From Nitrospira sp. (GTDB lineage: Bacteria; Nitrospirota; Nitrospiria; Nitrospirales; Nitrospiraceae), in NCBI GenBank assembly GCA_029194665.1, contig JARFXO010000004.1, positions 465,164-529,163 on the forward strand: 64,000 nucleotides of DNA, written 5' to 3'. A program made the position numbers and the translations under genes. Position 1 is the first letter of the stretch; each line of letters starts with the position of its first letter. The notes below the pieces were generated by a model. That model was not told the origin of the DNA, did not search any database, and saw only the letters and a program-made list of their open reading frames with translations. Positions 9,715 to 19,851 of this stretch are shown here, piece after piece.

Positions 9715-9742
9715 GTGTTTCTAGAGGGAGAAAGGTGGCACC

Positions 9743-11290
9743 ATGACACGCATGATCAGAATTTTCGATACGACGTTGAGGGACGGCGAGCAGTCGCCCG
9801 GCGCCAGCATGAATGTGGAAGAAAAGGTCATGGTGGCCAAACAGCTGGCGCGGCTCGGCGTCGATATTATTGAAGCGGGATTTGCCTATAGTTCGCCCGG
9901 AGACTTTGAAGCGGTGCGGCGTATTGCCCAGGAGGTCGAAGGACCGACGATCTGCAGTCTGGCGCGGGCTCGACCGGAAGATATCGATCGAGCATGGGAG
10001 GCTTTGAAAGGTGCGCCGAAGGTACGCATCCATACGTTTCTTTCAACATCCGATATTCACCTGAAGCACCAGTTTCGGATGACGCGGGAACAGGCCAAGC
10101 AGCGTGCCGTGGAGATGGTCCAGCGGGCACGGACTTATGTTGATGATGTCGAATTCTCTCCAATGGATGCGAGCCGGTCAGACCCCTCGTTCCTCCATGA
10201 GGTTATTGAGGCGGTCATCGCGGCCGGGGCCGGTACGGTGAATATACCCGACACGGTAGGGTATGCCGTCCCGCAAGAATTCGGCGCGTTGATCAAGGGG
10301 ATTTGCGACAAGGTCCCCAATGCCGACCAAGCCGTGATTTCCGTCCATTGCCACAACGATCTGGGCGTCGCGGTGGCGAACAGTTTGGCGGCAATTATGA
10401 ATGGAGCCGGCCAGGTGGAATGCACGATCAACGGAATCGGAGAGCGCGCGGGCAATACGTCCTTGGAAGAGATCGTGATGGGACTCCGCACTAGAACGGA
10501 TTTTTACCGAGCGGATACTCGTATCCGAACCGAGGAAATTGCGAAGACCAGCCGTTTGGTCAGCAAGATCACGGGGATGGTGGTGCAACCCAATAAGGCG
10601 ATCGTGGGGGCGAACGCGTTTGCCCATACGTCGGGCATTCATCAGGATGGCTTGCTCAAAGAGAAGACGACCTATGAAATTATGCGCCCGGATTCGATCG
10701 GATTGGTCGAAAGCCAGATGGTGATGGGCAAGTTGTCCGGGCGTCATGCCTTCCGGCAGCGTTTGGAAGAATTGGGTTACAAACTCGGCGAGGCAGAGAT
10801 CAACCACGCCTTCGAGCGGTTCAAGAAACTTGCAGACCAAAAGAAGGAGGTTTTCGAGGAAGACCTCGAAGTTATTGTCTCCGAAGAGTTGTCGAAGATG
10901 GCCGAGCGCATCATCTTAAAGGGACTGCAAGTATCGAGTGGAACAGATCGGGTTCCAACCGCCACGGTTGAACTGGGAATCGACGGCACACCCACCGCTC
11001 AAACCGGGACCGGCGATGGGCCGGTGGATGCCGTGTACCGCACCATTGCCGCTATGACGCAGACGAAGAGCAAGTTGCTGATGTATGTCGTGAAGGCCAT
11101 CACCGGTGGGACGGATGCACAAGGAGAAGTGTCGGTGCGCGTGCAAGAAGATGGTCGGACGGTCACAGGCCACGGCTCCGATACCGATATCATCACGGCC
11201 TCTGCTCGGGCATACATCAGCGCCCTGAATAAGCTGGCTTATCTGGCGACGAAACAGGCGCAAGGCGAGCAGAAGGTGAACTTGATTTGA
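9743..11290 (+). CDS. leuA: 2-isopropylmalate synthase
   Basis: 515 residues. It condenses 2-oxoisovalerate with acetyl-CoA, the committed step of leucine synthesis. The TIM-barrel domain has [12 protein letters not shown] (metal and substrate binding) and the metal-binding HCHNDLG. The C-terminal LeuA dimer domain (from about residue 385, with [12 protein letters not shown]) is the leucine feedback-binding region, so homocitrate or citramalate synthase is less likely. The Leu-specific T-box upstream supports the assignment. leuC and leuD are not in the window. Confidence 0.95.
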   Translation: MTRMIRIFDTTLRDGEQSPGASMNVEEKVMVAKQLARLGVDIIEAGFAYSSPGDFEAVRRIAQEVEGPTICSLARARPEDIDRAWEALKGAPKVRIHTFLSTSDIHLKHQFRMTREQAKQRAVEMVQRARTYVDDVEFSPMDASRSDPSFLHEVIEAVIAAGAGTVNIPDTVGYAVPQEFGALIKGICDKVPNADQAVISVHCHNDLGVAVANSLAAIMNGAGQVECTINGIGERAGNTSLEEIVMGLRTRTDFYRADTRIRTEEIAKTSRLVSKITGMVVQPNKAIVGANAFAHTSGIHQDGLLKEKTTYEIMRPDSIGLVESQMVMGKLSGRHAFRQRLEELGYKLGEAEINHAFERFKKLADQKKEVFEEDLEVIVSEELSKMAERIILKGLQVSSGTDRVPTATVELGIDGTPTAQTGTGDGPVDAVYRTIAAMTQTKSKLLMYVVKAITGGTDAQGEVSVRVQEDGRTVTGHGSDTDIITASARAYISALNKLAYLATKQAQGEQKVNLI

Positions 11291-11355
11291 CACGGATCTC
11301 CACAGTACAGTTTCACCTTCCCTGGTGGGGTCTGAGAGATTGAGGGGGCTTGTCC

Positions 11356-11718
11356 TTGTTCAAGGTGACGCCGGCGGATCGTCCCGAGTTTCTGGCGGGA
11401 GATGAGACTCGCTTGCGGGAGCTTTTTCATCCTGCCAAGCATCAGCTCAAATTGAGCTATAGTCTTGCCCACGGGACATTACCGTCCGGTCAACGCTCGA
11501 AGCGTCACGTCTTGGCCTCGGCGGAAGTCTATTACTTCATTGCAGGGCGGGGCCGCTTCACGATCGACGATCAGGTCGCGCTGATCGAAGCCGGCACGAC
11601 CATCTACGTGCCGCCGGGAGGACAACAGTTTGTCGAAAATACCGGGGAGACCGACGTCGAGTTCTTGTGTCTCGTTGATCCTGCCTGGCGGATGGAAGAC
11701 GAAACGATACTGGAATAG
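11356..11718 (+). CDS. Small cupin-domain protein
   Basis: About 121 residues from TTG 11356, which lies 7 bases after GAGGGGG; TTG 11350 is an in-frame alternative too close to that site. A single cupin barrel is visible: [18 protein letters not shown] (motif 1 region, with E in place of one usual His) and [19 protein letters not shown] (motif 2 region). The substrate is unknown. It lies between leuA and leuB, possibly in their transcript, but it is not a known leucine pathway enzyme. Confidence 0.75.
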   Translation: MFKVTPADRPEFLAGDETRLRELFHPAKHQLKLSYSLAHGTLPSGQRSKRHVLASAEVYYFIAGRGRFTIDDQVALIEAGTTIYVPPGGQQFVENTGETDVEFLCLVDPAWRMEDETILE

Positions 11719-11753
11719 GCCATGAGCCGATTGGATTATCGAAAGGAGCGACA

Positions 11754-12827
11754 GTGAAGGCCAAGATTGCGGTGCTGGCCGGTGACGGAGTCGGACGCGA
11801 GATCGTTCCTGAAGCCGTGAAGGTCTTGAAGATCATTGCCGAGAAGTACGGGCACTCGTTCGAGTTTGTCGCAGCCGATATCGGGGGGCAGGCGATCGAC
11901 AAGTTTGGCGTACCGCTGCCGAATGACACATTGGCTCTTGCCAAGCAAAGCAATGCTGTCTTGCTCGGCGCCGTCGGGGGACCTCGATGGGAAAGCTTGG
12001 AGTACAGCCTGCGACCGGAGCGCGCGCTGCTGGGAATCCGCGAGGCCTTAGCGCTCTATGCCAACTTGAGGCCTGCCAAGCTCTATGCGAATCTGGTGGA
12101 TGCGTCCACGTTGAAGCGCGAGGTTGTCGAGGGGATCGACATCCTCGTGATCCGCGAGCTCACCGGTGGTATCTATTTCGGCAAACCAAAGGGGATCGAA
12201 AAGTTGCCAAACGGTGAAGAGCGCGGAGTCAATACGGAAGTCTATACGACGGAAGAAGTCAGGCGGATCGCCAAGGTTGCGTTCGAGGCGGCACGAAAAC
12301 GGCGCAAGAAGGTCACCTCGGTCGACAAGGCGAATGTGTTGGAATCATCCGAGCTTTGGCGCAAGGTGGTCATCGACGTCCACGCGTCCTATCCGGACGT
12401 CGAACTGGGCCATATCTACGTGGATAACGCTGCCATGCAGTTGGTGCGGAATCCGCGACAATTCGATGTCTTGCTCTGCAACAACATGTTCGGAGACATT
12501 CTCAGCGATGAAGCGGCGATGTTGACCGGTTCGATCGGGATGTTGCCGTCTGCGAGTATCGGGGCCAAGGTCGGCCTCTTTGAACCGATTCATGGAAGCG
12601 CTCCGGACATTGCAGGGAGAAATATTGCCAATCCCATTGCCACGATCTCATCAGTCGCCATGATGCTGTCGTATGCCTTTCAACTGGAGAAGGAAGCGGA
12701 AGCTATCGAACAGGCCATCGTGAAAACGCTCGATCTTGGATATCGGACCAAAGATATTCAGAGTCCAGGAGCGAAGATCGTCGGCACTGTGGAGATGGGT
12801 GAGGCGATTGTCCGAAACCTGAATTAG
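11754..12827 (+). CDS. leuB: 3-isopropylmalate dehydrogenase
   Basis: 357 residues from a GTG start preceded by AAAGGAG. It oxidises and decarboxylates 3-isopropylmalate with NAD+. Visible features: the NAD-enzyme start [17 protein letters not shown], the substrate region [39 protein letters not shown] with catalytic Asp, and [20 protein letters not shown], which is diagnostic for isopropylmalate rather than isocitrate. It follows leuA and the cupin gene on the same strand. Confidence 0.96.
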   Translation: MKAKIAVLAGDGVGREIVPEAVKVLKIIAEKYGHSFEFVAADIGGQAIDKFGVPLPNDTLALAKQSNAVLLGAVGGPRWESLEYSLRPERALLGIREALALYANLRPAKLYANLVDASTLKREVVEGIDILVIRELTGGIYFGKPKGIEKLPNGEERGVNTEVYTTEEVRRIAKVAFEAARKRRKKVTSVDKANVLESSELWRKVVIDVHASYPDVELGHIYVDNAAMQLVRNPRQFDVLLCNNMFGDILSDEAAMLTGSIGMLPSASIGAKVGLFEPIHGSAPDIAGRNIANPIATISSVAMMLSYAFQLEKEAEAIEQAIVKTLDLGYRTKDIQSPGAKIVGTVEMGEAIVRNLN

Positions 12828-12865
12828 TAGGATATTAAAAGACTACTCCGAATGATGTTAGCTTG

Positions 12866-12989
12866 CAGGATGGTCAAAAAGGCCGTCCAGCAAGGCCGCA
12901 GCGAGCGAGGAGGTGAGGCATACATTGAGTCGTATGTTGAACCTCTGAGCGATGCGAGAACGAAGCTGGCGGACTTTTTCAGCATCCTG
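12866..12989. repeat. MITE-like repeat copy between leuB and the NHL gene
   Basis: The best-preserved copy: 124 bp with terminal repeats CAGGATGGTCAAAAAGGCCG and, at the other end, CGGACTTTTTCAGCATCCTG. The two arms match over about 25 bases with a few substitutions, so transcripts would fold into a long hairpin. The interior, with AGCGAGCGAGGAGGTGAGGC, is shared with the other copies. It ends 17 bases before the next open frame. Confidence 0.85.
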
Positions 12990-13005
12990 TCATCGGCTCT
13001 GAACT

Positions 13006-14214
13006 ATGGCAGCTACTCTTTCGACTTGGATGATCAGAACACTCGCCGGCAACGGCGAGTCCGGTTATACCGGAGATGGCGGACCTTCAATACAGGCCCG
13101 CTTGAACGAGCCGAAAGGCGTGACGATCGATTTCCATGGCAACGTCTATGTGGCCGATTCCGAAAATCATGTCGTTCGCAAAGTCGACCGTGCGACCGGT
13201 GTCATCTCAACGGTAGCCGGCATGTCCGGGGATGACCACATAGGCTCGGCTGTGGAACGGGACCCACCCGCCCAGCCTACGGATGAAGACCCTTTGGCCG
13301 ATGGTGCCGGAGAAACCGGTTCGGCGAAATTTACTCAGCAAGCCGATTTGAGTGGAACCGTCCGGTATTGGATGAATCAACCAGCCACGTCTATCAAGCG
13401 GTATGGCGGGGACGGGAAGACCGCGGTGCATGCGCAGCTGAACTTCCCCACGGCAGTCGCGGTGGATCGCGAGGGGAATTTATATATTGCCGATACCATG
13501 AACCATCGCGTGCGGATGGTCGATTCAGAAACCGGCATCATCACAACAGTGGCCGGAACTGGTCAAGCGCGATTCTCCGGTGATGGCGGCCCTGCGTACC
13601 AGGCTGCGCTCAATGAACCGGCAGCGCTGGTTGTGGACGACGAAGGTCGACTCTATATCGCCGATCAGAGCAATCATCGTGTGCGGATGGTCGATCTCAA
13701 GACAGGCGTGATTCATACGGTTGCGGGAACCGGGATGGCAACGTACGACGGAGATGGCAAGCCGGCTAGCGACGCAGCCCTTGCTGGTCCGAGTGGATTG
13801 GCGCTCGCGGGCGACCACCTCTATATCGCCGATACCTTCAACGGCCGAGTCAGATGCGTCGATCTGCCATCAGGGCTGATCACCACGGTGGCCGGCGACG
13901 GTGGAGTCTATCGCTATGAGTCGTCGTCAGATGCGCCGTCACCCAGCCTTTCGCGGCCGACGGGAATCGCATTGGACCAGGAGGGACGCCTTTTCCTGAC
14001 CGATTCAGACAATCACCTCATCAGACAATGGGATCGAACATCCGGAGAGGCGTTCTGCCTGGCGGGGCAAGGAGTTCCATCCTATTCCGGCGACGACGGC
14101 CTCGCAAAAGAAGCAAGCTTATGTTACCCATTCGGTATCGTTGCGGATCGCGATGGAATGCTGCTGGTGGCCGACACCTTTAATCATCGCATTCGTGTAT
14201 TAGCATCGGAGTAG
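13006..14214 (+). CDS. NHL-repeat beta-propeller protein
   Basis: 402 residues; an alternative start at 13030 (MIRTLAGNGESG) fits the first repeat better. At least five to six NHL blades are seen, each with a pattern like NLYIADTMNHRVRMVD followed by TVAGTGxxxxxGDGGPA. The repeat regularity suggests a closed six- to seven-bladed propeller. I see no signal peptide, membrane segment or enzymatic domain, so the role is unknown; such proteins often bind proteins, RNA or carbohydrate. The gene sits between leuB and asd, only seven bases before asd. Confidence 0.8.
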   Translation: MAATLSTWMIRTLAGNGESGYTGDGGPSIQARLNEPKGVTIDFHGNVYVADSENHVVRKVDRATGVISTVAGMSGDDHIGSAVERDPPAQPTDEDPLADGAGETGSAKFTQQADLSGTVRYWMNQPATSIKRYGGDGKTAVHAQLNFPTAVAVDREGNLYIADTMNHRVRMVDSETGIITTVAGTGQARFSGDGGPAYQAALNEPAALVVDDEGRLYIADQSNHRVRMVDLKTGVIHTVAGTGMATYDGDGKPASDAALAGPSGLALAGDHLYIADTFNGRVRCVDLPSGLITTVAGDGGVYRYESSSDAPSPSLSRPTGIALDQEGRLFLTDSDNHLIRQWDRTSGEAFCLAGQGVPSYSGDDGLAKEASLCYPFGIVADRDGMLLVADTFNHRIRVLASE

Positions 14215-14221
14215 GCCGTTC

Positions 14222-15244
14222 ATGATCAAGAAGAAACCAGGGTATACGGTGGCGGTCCTTGGCGCGACCGGCGCGGTGGGCAAGGAGACTCTTGAGATCT
14301 TGGAGGAGCGCAAATTTCCGTTGATGAACCTCCGGCTCTTTGCGTCCAAACGAACGGCCGGCGAAGTGATGACATGCCAGGGCAAGGAGTGGAAAGTTGA
14401 AGAGCTGACTGAATCCTCGTCGTTCGTGGGTGTCGATCTGGCGTTTATCTCAGCCACGGATGCCATCAGCAAAGACTACGGTCAACGACTGGGCGCCGCC
14501 GGCATTGCGGTGATCGACGATAGTGCGGTGTTCCGCATGGATGATCAGGTTCCCTTGGTGGTTCCGGAGGTGAATGCGGCTGCCTTGAGCGCCATGCCTC
14601 GTGGAATCGTCTCCATTCCCAACTGTACGACCACGCCCTTGGTCATGGCGCTCAAGCCCCTTCATGATGCCGTGGGGGTGAAGCGTGTAGTGGTCACCAC
14701 CTTTCAATCGGTTTCGGGGACCGGCGCTGCGGCCATGGATGAGCTGATGGATCAAACGAAGGATTTGCTCGCGTTTCGCGACGTCACCGCCAACGTCTAT
14801 CCCTATCAGATTGCCTTCAATCTGTTGCCGCACATCGGCTCGTTCAATGAGGGGGGCGACTGCTCGGAGGAAGTCAAGATCGCGAAAGAGACTCGAAAGA
14901 TACTCGGTGCGCCGAAGCTCAAGGTGACGGCCACGACGGTGCGTGTGCCCGTGTTGCGCTGTCATTCGGAGGCGATTAATGTTGAACTAGAGCGTCCATT
15001 GAAGGCGAATGAGGCGCGTGCTGCGCTGGCGGCCATGCCCGGCGTGATTGTCTATGACGATCCAGTGAAGAAGCTGTACCCGATGCCGCTCGATGCAACC
15101 GGAAAAGATGAGGTCTATATCGGTCGTGTTCGGGAGGATGAATCGATCGCAAACGGCCTCAATCTTTGGGTCGTCTCCGACAATCTTCGCAAGGGGGCGG
15201 CGCTGAATGCTATTCAGATCGCCGAATGTCTGGTGAATAGCTAG
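14222..15244 (+). CDS. asd: Aspartate-semialdehyde dehydrogenase
   Basis: 340 residues. It reduces aspartyl phosphate to the semialdehyde, the branch point to Lys/diaminopimelate, Met, Thr and Ile. The NADP motif is VAVLGATGAVGKETL. The catalytic Cys lies in SIPNCTTTPLVMAL (about residue 136), and later RVPVLRCHSEAI carries the substrate-binding Arg and the catalytic His. It belongs to the same-strand amino-acid cluster and supplies the Ile branch as well as the wall precursor diaminopimelate. Confidence 0.95.
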   Translation: MIKKKPGYTVAVLGATGAVGKETLEILEERKFPLMNLRLFASKRTAGEVMTCQGKEWKVEELTESSSFVGVDLAFISATDAISKDYGQRLGAAGIAVIDDSAVFRMDDQVPLVVPEVNAAALSAMPRGIVSIPNCTTTPLVMALKPLHDAVGVKRVVVTTFQSVSGTGAAAMDELMDQTKDLLAFRDVTANVYPYQIAFNLLPHIGSFNEGGDCSEEVKIAKETRKILGAPKLKVTATTVRVPVLRCHSEAINVELERPLKANEARAALAAMPGVIVYDDPVKKLYPMPLDATGKDEVYIGRVREDESIANGLNLWVVSDNLRKGAALNAIQIAECLVNS

Positions 15245-15300
15245 CGCCCGGTGTTGTATTACCAGACTGATTGGATATTCTGCTCATGGGATGAAAGTTG

Positions 15301-15555
15301 ATGCCGGAATGGAGCGCTTTCGGCAAGGTTCTTATCGGCCTGGGGCTTGGAATCGTTGCGCTTGGGGCCCTGTTGGTCGCTGTGGACCGACTTCCTGGAT
15401 TAGGGAATGTCTTCAGCTGGCTCGGCAAACTTCCCGGTGATATCTCCATCAAACGTGATAACTTCAGCTTCTATTTCCCCGTCGCGACGAGCATCGTTCT
15501 CAGTGTCCTTCTGAGTCTGCTATTCTATCTCGTAGGATGGTTCTTCCGCCGATGA
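15301..15555 (+). CDS. DUF2905 small membrane protein
   Basis: 84 residues from ATG 15301; a TTG directly before it is also possible. Two transmembrane helices (about residues 9-28 and 58-80) flank the conserved loop LGKLPGDISIKRDNFSFYFP, which defines DUF2905. Function unknown. The stop overlaps the start of the next gene (ATGA), indicating translational coupling. Confidence 0.8.
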   Translation: MPEWSAFGKVLIGLGLGIVALGALLVAVDRLPGLGNVFSWLGKLPGDISIKRDNFSFYFPVATSIVLSVLLSLLFYLVGWFFRR

Positions 15556-16765
15556 TGACAGCACCGTTCCGGGCTCGCGCAGCTGGATTGGGGATCTGCC
15601 TCGGCTTGATTATGATGCCGGAGGCAGAGGCGGCGCAATCGATTCGCGTGCTGTTGGCTCCTGATGTTCAGCAGCTGGAAGTACAGACGGATCAGACCAT
15701 TTGGGTGACTGACGAACATGGTCAGGCCTGGTCCTATCGGCCTGTTCTGCGAATCAAGGTGCGTGGCCATGCGTTGATCCTCAACGGCAAACCGGTGGTG
15801 ACTGATCAACTGATGTTACGGGCGGGAATTCACGACCTTAAACTCCGGCTGAATCAGAATGGTAACCGGACGGCGCTTCATACAGGTGATGAGAAGGGTG
15901 CCCTCCAAGTCAGTGGATTGATTCAGCTCGTTCGGCGAGGAAAGGGATTGCTCCTCGTCAATCATGTCGATTTGGAAGAGTATGTCAAAGGTGTCGTACC
16001 GGCAGAGGTGAACCCGGCCTGGCATCGTGAGCTGCTGAAGGTGCAGGCAGTCGCAACTCGAACCTATGCATTGTACCAGCGCATGCTCAGCTCCACTCGG
16101 GATTATGATGTGGTCGCAGGGATTCAGGATCAGGTATATCGCGGCCGCCAAGGCATCGACGCACGGGTGGTGGAGGCGGTGGAAGCTACAAGGGGACTTG
16201 TAGTGACCTATCAAGGCGCTCCGATCTATGCTGCCTTCTCTTCGACCGCTGCGGGAATTACGGAAGATGCCATGACTGTGTGGTCGAAGGATCTCCCTTA
16301 TTTGAAGGGTGTGGAATGCCCGTTCGACATCGAGTCTCCGTACTATCAGTGGAAGGCATCCTTGAAGATCGACACCTTGGAGAAGAATTTGCGCCAGCAA
16401 GGGTATGCCGTAGGAACAATCTCGGCGATTACGCCGCTTGCTTATAGCCGCGCTGGACGAGTTGCGACATTGCAGATCGTGCACTCGAGCGGCGAGTTAA
16501 CGATCCGGGGCGAAGACCTGCGTAAAGCGGTCGGGTATACGGTGGTACCCAGCACGCAATTTACGATTGAGTCGGTCGGGGAGGACGTCGTCATCTCCGG
16601 TTACGGAGCCGGTCATGCGGTTGGTCTTTGCCAGTGGGGCGCAAAGGAGCTGGCTGACTTGGGCTACTCCTTTTCGAGCATTCTTCGCTATTACTATCCT
16701 GGGACGGAGCTTCAGGATGCGTCATTGACCCAAGCACCTCCGGTACCGTCGCCGCCTCCCTCCTG

Positions 16766-16766
<1 letters not shown>
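15552..16766 (+). CDS. SpoIID/LytB-domain protein (putative peptidoglycan-associated)
   Basis: About 404 residues with an N-terminal signal peptide (basic RARA, a hydrophobic run, then cleavage near EAEA). The SpoIID domain includes VNHVDLEEYVKGVVPAEVNP, LLKVQAVATRTYALYQ and, near the C-terminus, GYGAGHAVGLCQWGAKELA. In the model enzyme SpoIID is a lytic transglycosylase acting on denuded glycan; this organism shows no sporulation context, so a general wall-remodelling role is inferred. The C-terminus is Pro-rich. The stop overlaps the queA start by one base. Confidence 0.86.
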
Positions 16767-17785
<1,019 letters not shown>

Positions 17786-17946
17786 ATTCCAATGGCGCGC
17801 GATAGGATACCGTTACTCTTCGTGAGTGGCGTCGTATCAGTGGTAATCAGTCGTGAGTAGCGATGAGCTGTTCGTGAGCGACAGACGTCCGTTGCGATGT
17901 GACTCGTTCCTGCCCAGAAGCTCTCCACTTGTGTTTTGGGTCAGAA

Positions 17947-18480
17947 TTAGTTTTCTGTGCTTTGAGGTAAATTCTGGCAAAACAGTTCGACAGTCTTGCG
18001 GAATAGAAAGAGGGCGGTATCTTGTGGAGAGGCTGCGAGAGCTGATCGTGCGTTGATACGGATGTCCTCGGCGCTGATCCGGTGCTGTTGGGCGACAAGC
18101 AAGGCATCTTCCAAATCCACATCGGTGCCACGACGTAGTTTCGCGAGTACGAAGTCAATTGGTGCAAGGATTCGGATGCGAAGATTCGGCTGATCAATCA
18201 ACATGGTCGCCCGGTCTCGGTATCCTGGAGGCATTGCGACAATCGACCAGCCTGAAAAGTTTTGCGTCAGATCCGCCGGAACCTGTGCGCTGGTCAGAAA
18301 GCCCAATAAGTTCCCAATCGGGCCTGCTACTTCAGCATCCACATCGTGAGTGGCGCGACCTGAAATTCCATAGGCCGGTAACGCCAGCGCGCCGATGAGG
18401 AGAAGATCAAGCGTTTCTCCGGTCTCGGTGACATAGCGTGTGAGAAGGGAGACCAGCTGGTCAAGGGTGAGAGTAGGCAA
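17947..18480 (-). CDS. Nucleotidyltransferase-fold protein (AbiEii/DUF6036-like)
   Basis: About 178 residues if it starts at TTG 18480, which has GAGG nine bases upstream; an ATG at 18552 would overlap the upstream gene much further. The fold signature is LLLIGALALPAYGISGRATHD followed by DVDAEV, i.e. G-A/G then D-x-D, as in nucleotidyltransferase toxins and related uncharacterised proteins. Later FVLAKLRRGTDVDLEDALLVA is the conserved helical block of this group. The upstream gene overlaps it by 20 bases, so the pair is probably one module, perhaps toxin-antitoxin-like. Confidence 0.65.
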   Translation of the reverse strand: MPTLTLDQLVSLLTRYVTETGETLDLLLIGALALPAYGISGRATHDVDAEVAGPIGNLLGFLTSAQVPADLTQNFSGWSIVAMPPGYRDRATMLIDQPNLRIRILAPIDFVLAKLRRGTDVDLEDALLVAQQHRISAEDIRINARSALAASPQDTALFLFRKTVELFCQNLPQSTEN

Positions 18481-18793
18481 AGTAGAGCGCCTCGGCAAAG
18501 GTCCGGTAATCCCGAGAGTCGATTGGTCCGGAATTGGTAGGAAGGGGTGCACGGTTCAGGACGAACGTGATCAGCTGCCGATAGTGGGTGTACCACCGGC
18601 ATGCAGTGAGGAATGCCGCATGCACGGCTGGTTCTGAGAGCCACGGTGTAAGGTCCAGCTGATCATTGACTAGAATTTCAAGCCAAAGAACTCGCCGGCC
18701 TCGGGCTGTGCGAATGGCTTCTTCAATGGATGATGTGCCTAGGTAAGCCGGTAACAGCAGCAGCGGCGGAGCTACAGTTCGAGGAGGAATCAT
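18461..18793 (-). CDS. Uncharacterised partner of the nucleotidyltransferase
   Basis: 110 residues from ATG 18793 (MIPPRTVAPPLLLLPAYLG). I do not recognise the family. It is Leu-rich and Trp-containing and probably mostly helical, with no signal peptide or catalytic motif. Its last 20 bases overlap the TTG start of the nucleotidyltransferase. The C-terminal GPIDSRDYRTFAEALYFAY vaguely resembles the C-terminus of the small protein upstream of the nucleotidyltransferase at 59664, which has the same 20-base overlap. Confidence 0.55.
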   Translation of the reverse strand: MIPPRTVAPPLLLLPAYLGTSSIEEAIRTARGRRVLWLEILVNDQLDLTPWLSEPAVHAAFLTACRWYTHYRQLITFVLNRAPLPTNSGPIDSRDYRTFAEALYFAYSHP

Positions 18794-18884
18794 GGACGCA
18801 GTGTAGCATAGCACGAAGATGATATGTGGCTGTCGGCCTCTACACAGCAATTGCCGTCAGCCGGCAATGGTTACCGGCTGGGTC

Positions 18885-19583
18885 TTACAGCAGTTCTCGG
18901 CGGACCGTGATCGGGAGCTTGGCTTTCATGGATTGTTGGAATGAGATCAGGGCCCGTTGCTGCTTCTGCAGGAGCATGTCATCCAGCACCCGCTGCTTGG
19001 CTTCTGCTGCCTTAGCGGGATCGGAATCCTGTGGCCTGGTCATGAGAGACTGTCCTTCGGCAATCTCAGCTGGGGTTAGGCCGACGGAGTCTCGGACGAT
19101 CATGCGAGCCTTATTGGCCAGGACTTCCTGATGCTGGATCGACTCAAACGCGGCTGGGGTGAGATGATTGGCGGCTAGGACGCGCTTGTAGAGATCGGGG
19201 TCAAAGGCGCCGTTTTTCTGAAAGACCGGCGTTTGCATGATCAGTTCGCGCAAATCGGCATCGGAAACCCGCACGCCCATTTCTTCGGCTGCGATAATCC
19301 ACACACGACTGTCGACGAGTTGCCCGACGACGAATTCTTTGAACTCTTCCTCTTTGAAATCGGTTTTGACGTTTTCTTTGTAAATGCGGTGCATGTTTTC
19401 ATAGGTACGTTTGAACTCATCGAGCGACACTGATTGATCACCGACCTTGGCGACTGGTCCACCGGCTTGTTCCCCGAAGCCCCACCAGCCCATGGTTATC
19501 ACGAAGGCTATAGCTAGGATACCCATGATGGATTTGAGCAACCAAGGGTAGTTGTGGGATGCGTCGCGCATTGTCTTGATCAT
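18885..19583 (-). CDS. SurA/PpiD N-terminal-domain protein (membrane-anchored chaperone-like)
   Basis: 232 residues. A basic start and one transmembrane helix (about residues 17-36, IMGILAIAFVITMGWWGF) are followed by a SurA_N-type domain: VAKVGDQSVSLDEFKRTYE, then helices with FVVGQLVDSRVWIIAAEE, DADLRELIMQTPVFQKNGAFD and YKRVLAANHLTP. PpiD has the same N-terminal organisation but continues into parvulin domains, which are missing here. A periplasmic chaperone role without isomerase activity is inferred. Confidence 0.8.
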   Translation of the reverse strand: MIKTMRDASHNYPWLLKSIMGILAIAFVITMGWWGFGEQAGGPVAKVGDQSVSLDEFKRTYENMHRIYKENVKTDFKEEEFKEFVVGQLVDSRVWIIAAEEMGVRVSDADLRELIMQTPVFQKNGAFDPDLYKRVLAANHLTPAAFESIQHQEVLANKARMIVRDSVGLTPAEIAEGQSLMTRPQDSDPAKAAEAKQRVLDDMLLQKQQRALISFQQSMKAKLPITVRRELL

Positions 19584-19610
19584 GTCATTCCTCTTCTTTT
19601 GTGAATCAAC

Positions 19611-19639
19611 AGTCTACTTGTGGACCGGACGGAAGGCAA
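19611..19639 (-). promoter_or_regulatory. Probable promoter of the SurA-like gene
   Basis: Read on the minus strand, TTGCCT (19639-19634) and TAGACT (19616-19611) are 17 bases apart, about 28 bases upstream of the start codon. Two adjoining 14-bp direct repeats of GGTGGTTAGTGCGG (19641-19668) lie directly upstream of the -35 box and could be a regulator site. Confidence 0.45.
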
Positions 19640-19797
19640 GGGTGGTTAGTGCGGGGTGGTTAGTGCGGGGCAGTACGAGGGCGGGGTGCAAACGTTGATT
19701 GTCTGAGAGACCAGCTTCCTTTGCATCTGCTTCCAGGAGGCAGAAAGCCGGTTCAGGAAGGTTTCGAAAAGAAAACCAGGGAAAGATCGGTCTTTGT

Positions 19798-19826
19798 TTG
19801 TGCAAGTTGATGCATTTTGTTATACT
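19798..19826 (+). promoter_or_regulatory. Probable promoter of the RDD gene
   Basis: TTGTGC (19798-19803) and TATACT (19821-19826) are separated by 17 bases. A good AAGGAG site and the TTG start of the RDD gene follow within 26 bases. Confidence 0.55.
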
Positions 19827-19851
19827 TTGCCACCAATTAGAAGGAGATTCC

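Larger units (their letters stand above)
9338..9716 (+). promoter_or_regulatory. T-box riboswitch upstream of leuA (Leu specifier CUC), interrupted in Stem I
   Basis: The T-box sequence AGGGTGGTACCACGG (9652-9666) and a downstream terminator are clear. Stem I has a base and K-turn region (GGC 9338-9340 with GCC 9558-9560; GAGG 9347-9350 with CCTC 9551-9554), the S-turn AGTAGTA (9351-9357), and the distal arm AGAGAGCTGGTGGGTGGTG...ACCAGC (9504-9531). The specifier loop GAACTCG places CTC (Leu) at 9547-9549. Two hairpins follow: GAATCTCC/GGAGATTC (9561-9588) and TGCCTC/GAGGCA. Binding of uncharged tRNA-Leu should favour antitermination and leuA expression. The 5' strand of Stem I is split by the repeat at 9376-9502. 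Confidence 0.9.

Noticed and set aside
10178..10840. 220-codon minus-strand frame
   Set aside because: Antisense shadow of leuA without any recognisable motif.
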